Shown: positions 26,263 through 35,338 of the stretch, piece by piece | Layout: the number at the start of each line of letters is the position of its first letter | Position numbering within the stretch: position 1 is the first letter of the stretch | Program-made: the position numbers and the translations under genes | Source of the DNA: Streptomyces sp. SCSIO 30461 | GTDB taxonomy: Bacteria; Actinomycetota; Actinomycetes; Streptomycetales; Streptomycetaceae | Direction: 5' to 3' | Assembly: GCF_037023745.1 (NCBI RefSeq) | Contig: NZ_CP146101.1 | Location: 4,766,001 to 4,830,000, forward strand | DNA length: 64,000 nt | Notes under the pieces: generated by a model | Databases searched by the model: none | What the model was told of the DNA's origin: nothing | Seen by the model: the letters and a program-made list of their open reading frames with translations, nothing else

Positions 26263-26835
26263 GTGACCGCCGAACTCCCCGACTGGATGATCCCGCCCAG
26301 GATCAGCGGCTGGGAAGCCGATGACCTCGACGGTCTCGCCCAGGCACCGCGGCACACCGAACTCATCGACGGAGCCCTGATCTTCATGATGTCGCCGCAG
26401 CGGTCCTGGCACGCCCGGCTGGTGGAGAACCTGACCTTCGCCCTGCGCCAGGCCGCCCCCGTCGGGTTCGACGCCGAGCGTGAGATGACCGTCCGGCTCG
26501 ACAAGAAGAGCCGCCCCGAGCCGGACATCCTGATCACGACCGCCCCGTACGACCCCGACCGGACTTGGTACGCGCCCGAGGACGTCGCCCTGGTCATCGA
26601 GGTCGTCTCGGAGGAGTCGGCGGACCGCGACCGTTCCCTGAAGCCCTTCAAGTACGCACAGGCCAAGATCCCCCACTTCTGGCGCGTCGAGGACGAGACC
26701 GGAGCCCCCACCGTCCACACCTACGAACTCGACGTCATGACCAGCACCTACGTGGCCACCGGCATCCACCGCAACCGGTTGAAGGTCTCCGTCCCCATCC
26801 CCCTCGACATCGACCTCGACAGCCTCGTGCCCTGA
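26263..26835 (+). CDS. Uma2 family (DUF820) putative nuclease
   Basis: A 190-residue protein of the Uma2 family, a restriction-endonuclease-like PD-(D/E)xK fold widespread in Streptomyces and cyanobacteria. Expected features are present: ELIDGALIFMM (about 33-43), RPEPDILITTAPYD (the Asp-containing strand, about 86-99) and ALVIEVVSEESADRDRSLK (ExxS, about 108-126) followed by KFxxYAxAxIPHFWRVE-like sequence. The GTG start has a strong GGAGGAAG ribosome binding site. Biological targets are unknown; family members are often numerous and strain-variable. It stands alone on the forward strand at the edge of the accessory region. Confidence 0.88.
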   Translation: MTAELPDWMIPPRISGWEADDLDGLAQAPRHTELIDGALIFMMSPQRSWHARLVENLTFALRQAAPVGFDAEREMTVRLDKKSRPEPDILITTAPYDPDRTWYAPEDVALVIEVVSEESADRDRSLKPFKYAQAKIPHFWRVEDETGAPTVHTYELDVMTSTYVATGIHRNRLKVSVPIPLDIDLDSLVP

Positions 26836-26889
26836 CCGCCCCTCCCGGACGCCGGGCCACGGCTTCGCGAGCTGGAAGAGTGAGCCGCC

Positions 26890-27345
26890 TCACGCCCCCC
26901 CGAGGACAAGGGTGAACGGTTCACGGGGCTCGTACCGGCCGGTGGCGTCGCCGACCAGGTTGTCGGCGGTCGGGTCGAGGCGGGCGGCGGGGGTGAAGTC
27001 GACGTGGTCGAGGCGGGTCCAGACGATGTCGGGGCTGAAGGAGGACTCGCAGGCGTAGACGCGGTGAGTGAGCGAGGGTGCGCCAGATTGACATGGAGAT
27101 GTTCGAGCGGGCCGCCTCCGTCGTGCCCGGCAGCGGCAGGGCGCCGCGACACGGCGCATCCAGGGCCGCTCGGAGGTGTAGCCGAGCAGCGCCGACATTA
27201 CGGCGAGGGTGAGCAGTTCGGAGTCACTGAGCGTGGGTGCGATCCCGACCGCCGGGCGCCACGGGGCAAGTTCCGGCGAAGCCTGCAACGTGTCGTCGAT
27301 CCGGACGTAGAGTGCCGTTGCGAGGGTGTTCAGGTCGTTCGTCAC
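26890..27345 (-). pseudogene. IS982-like transposase remnant fused to an unrelated tail
   Basis: From a GTG at 27345 the frame reads like the N-terminus of an IS982-family transposase: NDLNTLATALYVRIDDTLQA, then PTLSDSELLTLAVMSALLGY and SERPWMRRVA. After about 70 residues this stops. The same frame then runs through Arg-rich noise into a different sequence (YACESSFSPDIVWTRLDHVD, then FTPAARLDPTADNLVGDATG), which looks like the end of another protein that is not recognised. The catalytic DDE residues are missing. It is the scar of an insertion sequence and of whatever it once interrupted. Confidence 0.6.
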
Positions 27346-27391
27346 AGACTGACCTGGGACGTCCTCGCCCCACGTCCGCAGGCGCGCCGGC

Positions 27392-30055
27392 TCAGCTGAC
27401 CGGCTGGGCGTGGGGATGGGCCTCGTGCCAGGCGTCCCAGATGTCGCTGCGGAGTCGGCCTCGCGGTGGCACGTCCATGCCCTGGTCCTTGGCCCACCGC
27501 CGCACTTCGGCCACCGGTGGTGTCGTCGCGGTTCTTGAGGTCTCTGGTCGGCGCCGCGCGGGGTGGGCGGGTGGCTGGGGCAGGTTGTTGGGGGTGGTGG
27601 CGGTGAAGCCGCGGCGTTCGAGGATGCGGCGCCGCTTGTGATGCATGCGTTCCAGCCAGGGCACGTCCGCGTCGAGGTAGTCATGCGCCTCGACGTGGGA
27701 CTTCTTCGTCTCGGTGTTGCGCATGATCCGTCCGACCTGCTGAATCACCCGTCCCTTGAAGGAGATCGGGCTGGTGAGGAACAGGGTGTCGAGCCTGGGG
27801 GCGTCGAATCCTTCACCGGCCAGCTTGTCGATGGCCAGCGGCACCAGCGGGGTGGTCGTTTCATCAGCCAGGTGGGTGCGGACGCGGGCTCGCTCGGCCG
27901 GCCGCATGCCGCCGTGCAGGAGCAGCGGTTCGATGCCGTGCGCGGCGAGGGACGTGGCGAGTTGGTGGAGGTGTTCGACTCGGTTGCTCAGGGCCAGGCT
28001 GCACCGTCCGCGCCGGGCGGCGTCGGCGATGTCGGCGGCGATCTGGGTGTTGCGGTCGCAGTTCGCGGCGAGTTCGGTGTAGATCGCCTGGAAGGAGGCG
28101 CCGTCGTTGCCCGGCTCGTCGGTAGTGAACGAGGTGGGGTGGACGATGAGGTGCTTGGCGAAGGCGCTGGTGTCGGCGATCTCGTGCCGGATGGGTCCGC
28201 ACTGCATGGTGATCAGCGGATCCATCTGATCGGCCCGATACGGGGTGGCCGACAGGCCGATCCATCGAGGGGCGCGGGCCTTGCGGATCGCGGCCTCGGC
28301 GCCCTGCGCGCCCACGGCGTGGCACTCGTCGACGACCACCAGGCCGTAGCCGTCCAACAAGCCATCGGGGGCGTCGCGGTGGCTGAGCGTCTGCAGCATG
28401 ATCAGGTCGACGATGTGGCTGCGGCGGTCCTTGCCCGCGCCCAAGGAACCGACGCGGCCCTCGCCGAGGTCGAGAAACGTGGCCAGGCGGTCCTGCCACT
28501 GGGACAGCAGCTCGGAGCGGTTGACGATGATCGCGGTGGGCGTCTTGTGGTGGGCGATCAGCGCGCAGGCCATCACGGTCTTGCCCGAGCCCGGCGGCGC
28601 CACGAGCACTCCGCTGGTGTGGTCCTTGACCGCGTCGACCGCGCGGGCCTGCACATCGGTCAGCTCGCCGGTGAAACGGGCGTTGATCGGCGCGGTCTCC
28701 GCACGTTCGCTGGTGACTGTGAGCGTGCCGCCGGCGGCGGTGATGAGCTGGGCCGCTTCGTCGCGCAGGCCGCGCGGCAGCTTTAGCCAGTCCGGGTCGG
28801 TGGCGTCGAAGGAGCAGACCAGGCGTGGGGTGTCCCAGGTGGAGTACCGCTGGTTCTGGCGTCGGTAGAACTCCGGGTTCTGGCACGACGCCGTGTGCTT
28901 GAGCTCGGCGAGCAGGACAGCCGGCAGGCCCTTGGTGGAGATCGCCAGAATGGCCGACAACCGGGCCTGGACGGCCTGGGGGCCTTGCCCAGAGCGCGCC
29001 GCCGGGGCTTGGGCCGGCAGGATCGGCGGGGTCGCCGAGGGGCCCGCCTTGACCTCGCCGAGCTTGTCGACGAGCGCCTCGACCTGGGCCGGGGAGAGCC
29101 GCTCGATCGTGGAGAGGCGCGCGAACTGGTCGGGGTACGGCTCCCAGGTGTGCGGGTCGCAGAACACCGTGGTGCCCTTGAGCCGGGAGGCCCCCTGGAG
29201 GGGCAGCGCGATCAGGTTGCCGAACCGGGCGTTGCCCTTGGCGTTCGTCGGCAGTAGGTCTTGGGCGGGGAAGAGCCGGTCGTAGCTGGACAGCGTCATC
29301 TGCCCGCGGACGTCGATCGCTCGGCGCAGCAGCGCCATCCCCAGTGTGCGTGCGCTGACGGCGGAGACGGGGGCGGTGAAGAAGGTCCACACGTGTGCGC
29401 CGGCCCCGGAGCGGGAGACCTCCGCCAGGGCGGGGACACCGGCGTCGTGACAGGCGGAGGCGTAGGCGGCCGCATCGCCGCGCCAGTCGCTGCCGTCCTT
29501 GCCGTCGAAGTCGACCGCCAGGAGCCGGCAGGTGTCATCAGCCAGCAGCGGGTACAGCCCCAGGTGGGTCTCCCGGGCGCCGGGCTCGGGGCGGGAGGGA
29601 TGGTTGTAGACGGCCCGGTCCGTCAGCGGCCAGAACACCCGCTCGGCATCGGCCTTGTTCTTGGCGAACGGGTTGTCCTCGGCGGGGCTCCAGCCCGTCC
29701 GGCCCGTCTTGGGGCTGACCCACCGGGTGGCGTAGACGTCCTCGCGGCCGGCGAACAGCGCCCGGAACAGGGCGATCTTCGCCTCCGTCCCGGAGGCCGC
29801 GTCCGCGTACGGCAGCCCGTGTCCGCCTTCCGTGATGACCGGCGAGGGAGGCTCGGGGACCGGAGCCAGCGCCCGTGGCGCGTCGGGTGCGGGAACTCCC
29901 AGACGGGAGCGCAGACGCCGATTCTCGGCTCGCACCTCTGCGAGCTCCGCGCGTAGCTCGGCATTCTCCTCGAGCGCCACATCGACGCGGATGCGCAGTT
30001 CGGCCAGGTCGTTACAGTCGTACCAGTCCTCCACCCCTCCATGATCCGGATTCAC
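27392..30055 (-). CDS. Archaeo-eukaryotic-type primase / SF2 helicase fusion with Lsr2-like tail
   Basis: An 887-residue multidomain protein. Residues 15-55 are a coiled coil. Residues about 85-290 form an archaeo-eukaryotic primase-like domain with the acidic motif [11 protein letters not shown] (Asp182, Asp184), the serine-x-His-like [13 protein letters not shown] (His221) and [14 protein letters not shown]. This matches the domain named TOTE conflict system primase in recent family collections (from memory). Residues about 460-800 are a superfamily 2 helicase: [22 protein letters not shown] and QQVGRIMR. The last 35 residues ([19 protein letters not shown]) resemble the DNA-binding end of Lsr2. 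It is probably a DNA- or RNA-end-processing defence or plasmid-conflict protein. It lies 210 bp downstream of the oxygenase gene on the same strand. Confidence 0.88.
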   Translation of the reverse strand: MNPDHGGVEDWYDCNDLAELRIRVDVALEENAELRAELAEVRAENRRLRSRLGVPAPDAPRALAPVPEPPSPVITEGGHGLPYADAASGTEAKIALFRALFAGREDVYATRWVSPKTGRTGWSPAEDNPFAKNKADAERVFWPLTDRAVYNHPSRPEPGARETHLGLYPLLADDTCRLLAVDFDGKDGSDWRGDAAAYASACHDAGVPALAEVSRSGAGAHVWTFFTAPVSAVSARTLGMALLRRAIDVRGQMTLSSYDRLFPAQDLLPTNAKGNARFGNLIALPLQGASRLKGTTVFCDPHTWEPYPDQFARLSTIERLSPAQVEALVDKLGEVKAGPSATPPILPAQAPAARSGQGPQAVQARLSAILAISTKGLPAVLLAELKHTASCQNPEFYRRQNQRYSTWDTPRLVCSFDATDPDWLKLPRGLRDEAAQLITAAGGTLTVTSERAETAPINARFTGELTDVQARAVDAVKDHTSGVLVAPPGSGKTVMACALIAHHKTPTAIIVNRSELLSQWQDRLATFLDLGEGRVGSLGAGKDRRSHIVDLIMLQTLSHRDAPDGLLDGYGLVVVDECHAVGAQGAEAAIRKARAPRWIGLSATPYRADQMDPLITMQCGPIRHEIADTSAFAKHLIVHPTSFTTDEPGNDGASFQAIYTELAANCDRNTQIAADIADAARRGRCSLALSNRVEHLHQLATSLAAHGIEPLLLHGGMRPAERARVRTHLADETTTPLVPLAIDKLAGEGFDAPRLDTLFLTSPISFKGRVIQQVGRIMRNTETKKSHVEAHDYLDADVPWLERMHHKRRRILERRGFTATTPNNLPQPPAHPARRRPETSRTATTPPVAEVRRWAKDQGMDVPPRGRLRSDIWDAWHEAHPHAQPVS

Positions 30056-30265
30056 GTCCGTCGAGCGGCCGCTTTCGCGTAGATTCCCGCGGGGTGATCG
30101 AGCCGATCGCCTACCCGTCCGGCGCTGGTCCGCCGGCAGCCCAGGCTTGCGCGGCCGCGAGGTACCGGCAGGTGGCGATGCGCGGCCGGCCGGGACGCGG
30201 CATCCGCGTCCCGGGTGCGGACTGCCGTTCCAGGCGCGCGAGCCGCGGGGCTTGTCTGTCCCCTT

Positions 30266-32665
30266 TCAGCCGCGGGGCCGGGGCCATTTCTCCCGCAGCC
30301 ACGCCAGGTCGGTCTCGGCGCGGATGCGGGCCGCTTGCTCACGGGTGAACACCGCGTTCGTCTTGGTCAGGACCAGGGTGTAGGGGCGTCCCTGACGCCG
30401 GGTGGTGTGGGACACGGGCAAGCCGGCCAGATCGATACGGCTGTGGATGTGGCGGCGCCGGTCCTTCGCGAGCGGCCAATCCATGACCCGACGGGTGCGG
30501 GAGGTGAGGAAGGCGTCGAGGTCGGGGCAGAGGCCGCAGCCGGACCGGCAGGTACCGGCCGGGGTGAGTGACCAGTCGTCCGCCGCGCGTACGGGTCGGG
30601 TGACGGCCGCGGCGAGCCGGGCCTCGCAGTGGTCGGCGAGCGTCTGGAAGGCGTGGGCCGCGGGTGCCCCGTCTCGTACGGTCGTCGGTCGGCAGGCCGC
30701 GGTGCGCAGGGCCGGGAGCAGGCATTCCAGGGCGGTGTCCGGCAGGCCGCGCAGCGCGGTGACGATCGTGCCGGCGGTTTTCGGGTCGCACGCCTGCAGG
30801 ATGCGGGCCAAGGGAGCTCCCAGCCGTTCCATGCCCGCGCGGCGCTCCGCCTCGCGGCCCACGTCGAGCCAGCCGGTGAGCTGCTGCTCGGCCGCTTGCC
30901 ACGCGCCCTCGACCAGCGGTGCCGCCACCGCGTCTCCGTCACCGTCAGCGGTCCGCAGCGCGGCACAGAGGCCGGGCAGAGACTCGAGCCACGCTGCGCG
31001 ATCCGCCCCGGAGTACGCGGCGACCGGGCCGAACCAGCTGCCGACGGCCCCGCGCGACCACGTCCGCCCGTACCGTGCGGCCGCTGCCGCGAGATCGGGG
31101 GCGTGTCGCTCGCCCAGGGTCTCCACCCCGAAGGGCGCAAGGAGCATCGCGGCGGCGTCCGCTTCCTCCAGTCCCACCGCGACGTGCAGGGCGGCAGTGA
31201 AGAGTGGAGCGGCCGCTTCGCCCGAACCGCGATGCTTCCAGATCGGGGCGAGCGACCGGGCGAGCGTACGCGCCAGCTCCAACTCCCCGGTGTCCAGGTG
31301 GCCCTGGAGTTCTCGCAGGGCTCCCTCGGAGCCGGCCTCGGCGCGTGCCGCGAACGAGTGTTGCCGGGGCCAGAGCACCACTGCGGCCCGCCGGTACCAG
31401 CGGTCCAGGGTGTTGCCGTAGTTGCCCATGTAGCCCTCGTACTCGGACTGGTAGGGCGTGAGGTCCTTGTTCTCGGTGGTGGCGCACACCTCGGCGTAAG
31501 AGACGGGCAGGGAGATCTGCTCACCGCCGGCGCCGTCGGGGCGGGTCCACCAGTCGAGGGTGATCTCGTCGTCGATCAGGTCGCCCAGCTCGTAGTCGGA
31601 GAAGTCGCCACTGCGGCGGCGCTCGGCCCCGGGCTCCCCGTCGGGGTCGAGGAGGCACTCACCCTCGCACTCCTCGTCCTCGCAGCCGTCGAAGTGCTCG
31701 ACATCGCCGTAGTAGTCGTAGCGGTCGTAGGGCGGTACGGCGTCCCAAGTCTCCTTCACCTCGGCCAATGCGAGGACCGCCTCGCAGCCCGCCTGCCCGG
31801 CGGCCTGGCGGAGCCGGGTGGCACGCGTGGCGTCGGCACCCTTGAGGCGGTCCCAGTCCAGGCCACGCTGGGTGTACTCGTGGTCGAGGAGGTACACGAG
31901 GCGGTTCGGGGGCGCCGTTTTCTGGCGGCCGTAGGCGTAGCGCTCTTCGGCCGACTCGGTGAAGTGTTCGGTCAGGCAGTGGGCCAGGTCGGCGGCCGGG
32001 CCGCCGCCGTCCTCGCCGGCCGGGCGGGTGCGTTCGGCGAGGAGGTTCATGGTGAGGGTGACGCGGTAGCCGGACTTGACGGGCTTGACCTCGTGCAGGC
32101 AGTCCGCGTAGAAGGCAGCGAAGGTCAGCTTCTCCCGGGACGCCTGGTGGACGACGCTCCGGCCGGCGTGCGAGACGACGAGTTCGCCGCCGGTGTGGTG
32201 CGAGGGCAGCGAGACCACCAGGGTGCCCACCATGGAGTCGTCCTTCTCGGAGTCCTGGTGCGGCAGGAAGAACTGGCCCTTGCCGTAGACGAGCAGCGCG
32301 TGCGGTTCGGCCCGCAGGACGGTGGTGGGCGGCAGACCGAGCGCGGTACGGACGCCGTCGAGGACGCCGCTCAGGGTGCGGTCCCAGTCGGGGCCGCCCA
32401 GGGTGATCCGGTCCGGGGTGATCTCCCAGGTATCGCGCACGCTGGTGTCGGCCAGGGTCTGCTCACCGCGGCCGAAGCGGGCCTGCCGGGCCTGCGCGAT
32501 CAGCTTCTTGGTGACCGGAGCGCGCAACGGCAGGGGCAGCACCCCGACGCCGTCGACCTCGATCCGCAGCGCGCGGGCGGACATCTCGATGCGGGTACTG
32601 AAGTCCCCGCATCGCTCCGAGGCATCGAGCAGCTTCGCCAGTTGCTTTCGTGCTCCGTGTCCCAT
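30266..32665 (-). CDS. Large 2-oxoglutarate/Fe(II)-dependent oxygenase-like protein
   Basis: A 799-residue protein. The N-terminal 210 residues hold a 2OG-Fe(II) dioxygenase fold: iron ligands His136 and Asp138 in FFLPHQDSEKDD, His191 in YADCLHEVKPV, and the 2-oxoglutarate-binding Arg201 in SGYRVTLTMN. Residues about 350-390 are very acidic and contain a Cys cluster (DGCEDEECEGECLLD) that could bind metal. The remaining 400 residues are helical, alpha-solenoid-like repeats ending in a Cys-containing segment (CRSGCGLCPDLDAF) and a basic stretch. The substrate is unknown; protein and nucleic acid are both possible. The ATG at 32665 is used. It is the gene immediately upstream of the primase-helicase. 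Confidence 0.82.
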   Translation of the reverse strand: MGHGARKQLAKLLDASERCGDFSTRIEMSARALRIEVDGVGVLPLPLRAPVTKKLIAQARQARFGRGEQTLADTSVRDTWEITPDRITLGGPDWDRTLSGVLDGVRTALGLPPTTVLRAEPHALLVYGKGQFFLPHQDSEKDDSMVGTLVVSLPSHHTGGELVVSHAGRSVVHQASREKLTFAAFYADCLHEVKPVKSGYRVTLTMNLLAERTRPAGEDGGGPAADLAHCLTEHFTESAEERYAYGRQKTAPPNRLVYLLDHEYTQRGLDWDRLKGADATRATRLRQAAGQAGCEAVLALAEVKETWDAVPPYDRYDYYGDVEHFDGCEDEECEGECLLDPDGEPGAERRRSGDFSDYELGDLIDDEITLDWWTRPDGAGGEQISLPVSYAEVCATTENKDLTPYQSEYEGYMGNYGNTLDRWYRRAAVVLWPRQHSFAARAEAGSEGALRELQGHLDTGELELARTLARSLAPIWKHRGSGEAAAPLFTAALHVAVGLEEADAAAMLLAPFGVETLGERHAPDLAAAAARYGRTWSRGAVGSWFGPVAAYSGADRAAWLESLPGLCAALRTADGDGDAVAAPLVEGAWQAAEQQLTGWLDVGREAERRAGMERLGAPLARILQACDPKTAGTIVTALRGLPDTALECLLPALRTAACRPTTVRDGAPAAHAFQTLADHCEARLAAAVTRPVRAADDWSLTPAGTCRSGCGLCPDLDAFLTSRTRRVMDWPLAKDRRRHIHSRIDLAGLPVSHTTRRQGRPYTLVLTKTNAVFTREQAARIRAETDLAWLREKWPRPRG

Positions 32666-32814
32666 GGTGTTTCGTTCCCCCGGTCGGCAGCGTGCCATTC
32701 CCTCTGTCCCGGAAACCCTAGCGCTGCTGGAAGTCCCTGTTCTCAGATGGCAGAACGGCCTTGACATCCGGGGCACCCGCGCAGGTTCAGGGAAGGCCCG
32801 GGACGGTGGGGCGT

Positions 32815-33479
32815 TCAGCGGGGTGATAAGGGGGCGGTTCTGTTCCCTGTGGAGATCGACCTCGGCCGGATCTTGGAGGGTGTCTCATGTGGTGGCCTTC
32901 GCCAGTCGGCGATCGCGCCGAGCCCGGCCGCGCGGAGATGGGCGGTGAGCTTGTCGTGCCGGCAGGCGGTGATCTCCGATGTCCGTCCGGGCCGCACCGC
33001 GGAGACCCATGCCAGACGGCCCTTGTCGTCGGTGAGTGCGATCACGAGCAGGCCGTGGCATTTGCGCTTGCCGGAATAGTTCTTCCGGTTCGCTGTTCCG
33101 GTGCGCCGCCGGGTGCGTATCAGCGAGCCGTCCAGCAGTACGATTCCACCGCCCTTTCGGGTGATCTTCTTCAAGGCGCGGTCCAGGCGCGGGGCGCGGG
33201 CGGCCAGCAGGCCGACGACCTCGCGGACCCAGCGGGTGACGGTGGTGCGGTGCACCCCGTTTCCGCCGGCCAGATCGCCCGGCCTCTGGTCACAGCGCAG
33301 CACCGCCAGCACGATCCCCGCGGTCTTTCCCGGAGTCAGGGCCGCCACCGTGAGCCGATCTTCTTGCAGTGGCCGCGTATCAGGGTGGCGAGATAGTTCA
33401 GGGTGGCGCTCGACAGCGGCAGGCGGGCGGTGTAGACAAGGCCGTCAGGGCCCTCGGCGTGAGGGTTGTTTTTCTTCAC
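32815..33479 (-). pseudogene. IS5-family transposase remnant (frameshifted and truncated)
   Basis: The first 45 codons from GTG 33479 encode a transposase N-terminus (YTARLPLSSATLNYLATLIR, ending KKIGSRWRP) and hit TGA. A second frame then continues the protein (LTPGKTAGIVLAVLRCDQRP; then RTTVTRWVREVVGLLA; DDE-type strand GGIVLLDGSLIRTRRRTG; YSGKRKCHGLLVIALTDDKG). The two frames overlap at the GSRWR junction, so a one-base shift separates them. The C-terminal third, with the last catalytic Glu, is missing after about residue 145 of the second frame. The element is dead. Confidence 0.75.
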
Positions 33480-33587
33480 ACCAAACTCAACTGCCGCCGG
33501 GGGCCCGCCGGTTACGCCCAGCCCATCATCGTTCCGGTGCAGCTACCGGCGAGCGGTGAACCGCCCATCGAGCACGACAAGACGCCC

Positions 33588-33628
33588 GCACACCAGCCCC
33601 GTGAACTGCAACTTCACGATGCACACAG
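33588..33628. repeat. Partial third copy of the 93-bp repeat
   Basis: About 41 bp (core GTGAACTGCAACTTCACGAT) closely resemble one end of the repeats at 46249-46341 and 53814-53906, in the same orientation as the 46-kb copy. The homology ends at about 33588, so this is a truncated or diverged copy next to the IS5-like remnant. Confidence 0.55.
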
Positions 33629-33841
33629 CCCATTGCGGCGCGACCGACAGCCGTGTCGTGACGGACAAGGCGTCAGTGGCGGGCGCCCGCTCACGTGGCA
33701 CGACAGTGCCGGCGCATGGAGCCGCCGACCCCGGTGGAACCAGCCGTACCCTCCCTTGCGTTACCCGGTGTACCGGACGCACAGCGGAACGTCGCCGACG
33801 TCACCGGTGTGGGCGGACGCGAAGGGGAAGGGGCAAGCGCC

Positions 33842-34231
33842 GTGTCACGAGGGTGGAAGACCGCGCTCATGGTGGTGTCGTTGGCGGGGATCGTCTCGAC
33901 CCCCCTGTTCTGGCTGTTGGACGGCCCGGACACGGGGCAGTTGGTCGGGGCTTCCGTCCAGGCGGCGGCGAGTATCGCCGCTCTGCTCTACGCGATCCTC
34001 GCCGCCCCTGCCTCAGACTCCAGGAACCGGGTGGTGCGTACGGGCTCCGCGAACGCACGGGACGGAGGTCAGGCGGTAACGGGGATCAAGCTCCCCAACG
34101 GCAGGGGAGACGGGTCGTCTACGGCCACGGACACCGGCCCGAGTACCGCCACAGGACAGGGCAGCAGGGCGGTCAGCGGCATCGATCACGGCGGACGCCC
34201 TTCCTGGAACCCGTTCCGTGCGAGGAGGTAG
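33842..34231 (+). CDS. Small membrane protein of unknown function
   Basis: From GTG 33842, which has a GGGGAAGGGG ribosome binding site, the frame gives 129 residues with two hydrophobic segments (TALMVVSLAGIVSTPLFWLL, and the helix before YAILAAPA). A soluble tail follows with SANARDGGQAVTGIK and a Gly/Ser/Thr-rich stretch ending at HGGRPSWNPF. An upstream extension to an ATG at 33716 contains a TTA codon and weaker codon bias, so it was not used. No family is recognised. The tail motif (G-x-AVTGI) resembles TVITGIQ in the next gene, suggesting related partners. Confidence 0.62.
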   Translation: MSRGWKTALMVVSLAGIVSTPLFWLLDGPDTGQLVGASVQAAASIAALLYAILAAPASDSRNRVVRTGSANARDGGQAVTGIKLPNGRGDGSSTATDTGPSTATGQGSRAVSGIDHGGRPSWNPFRARR

Positions 34232-34333
34232 CCGCGAGGCTGCCGGAGCATACTCCTGGTGCGGGCAATCTGGTGCAAGCCATGTTCCGGGCGTGCGCGG
34301 CAGCGCGGGGCGGACCGACCGGAGGGGGACGAA

Positions 34334-35296
34334 GTGAAGCAACCGGACCGCAGCAGACCCGGTCGGCCGGGCCGGCCCGACAGCCGTGGTGACCGGGTGA
34401 GCAGAAGCGGGACCGGCACGGCTGTCGGCGAGAACAACACCGTCATCACAGGGATCCAGAACGTCCACCACGGGCTGCGGGGGCCCTGGGTTGTGGTGCT
34501 CGCCCTCCTCACTGTCCTGGCACTGACCGGGGGGTACTACCTTCTCCCCCGGGAGAACACCGGGGAGAACAACCAGCCCCAGGATCCCCAGAAGGCCGGG
34601 GAGGAGCCTTTCCACGTAGCCGTGCGGCAGGTCTGGGACCTCCCGCAGGACGGCACCTTCTGGGTCTTCCCGGAGCGGCTGTCCGCCGGCTCGCTCCATA
34701 CCCCCTCGGACCAGGACCAGCGAGCGTCCCGGCAGTACGCCTCGCTCGGCGGCATACGCGGCGGCCGGAACTGCGGCGAGGTGTGCACGTCCGTCTCCCG
34801 CTATCACGTCACCCTGACCGGGAACCGCCTGCAACCCGTGCACATCGACGCGATCAGGGCCAAGGTGCTGTCCAAGAAGGCGGCACCGTCCGGGACGTTC
34901 GTGTGCGTTCCGCCCCAGGGCGGTGGGCCCGCCGACACGGTCTACATCGACCTCGACTCCTCCCGCAAGGACGGGATGGAGGTCGACAAGCACAACACTC
35001 CCACGACGCGGATCTTCGCCGACGGCCAGAACCGTTACGCGGCCCAGGGCGAGCCCCTCGACTTCATCGTGATCGGCGGCACCGCCGAGCCGTCGTTGTA
35101 CACCTGGGAGTTGGAGCTGGAACTCAGCTACGACGGAAGGCAAGAGACCCAGACGATCCGGCTCAAGGACAACAAACCGTTCCAGACCGTGGGGTGGCTC
35201 GGCGTCCCCGCATACGACGTGGTCTACGTGCAGAATCCCACTGGCAAACTGGTCGAATCCGGCGAGAAGCAGCCCAAGTGCACGCAGCCGAGCTGA
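34334..35296 (+). CDS. Membrane-anchored protein of unknown function
   Basis: A 320-residue protein beginning at GTG 34334, just after a GGAGGGGGAC ribosome binding site. A Gly/Asn/Thr-rich segment (GTGTAVGENNTVITGIQNVH, about 23-42) precedes a single membrane helix (WVVVLALLTVLALTGGYYLL, about 51-70). The rest, about 250 residues, is a presumed extracytoplasmic domain with three Cys (including GRNCGEVCTSV). No known family is identified. It follows the small membrane protein by about 100 bp, so the two may form an operon. The topology suggests a cytoplasmic or stalk sensor motif and an external domain (inference). Confidence 0.72.
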   Translation: MKQPDRSRPGRPGRPDSRGDRVSRSGTGTAVGENNTVITGIQNVHHGLRGPWVVVLALLTVLALTGGYYLLPRENTGENNQPQDPQKAGEEPFHVAVRQVWDLPQDGTFWVFPERLSAGSLHTPSDQDQRASRQYASLGGIRGGRNCGEVCTSVSRYHVTLTGNRLQPVHIDAIRAKVLSKKAAPSGTFVCVPPQGGGPADTVYIDLDSSRKDGMEVDKHNTPTTRIFADGQNRYAAQGEPLDFIVIGGTAEPSLYTWELELELSYDGRQETQTIRLKDNKPFQTVGWLGVPAYDVVYVQNPTGKLVESGEKQPKCTQPS

Positions 35297-35338
35297 TCGG
35301 AGACCGACCGGGCCCGCGACCCGGCGGCCCCTTGCCGG

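Noticed and set aside
28787..29956. Forward frames inside the primase-helicase region
   Set aside because: Antisense shadows; the reverse strand carries complete primase and helicase motifs.
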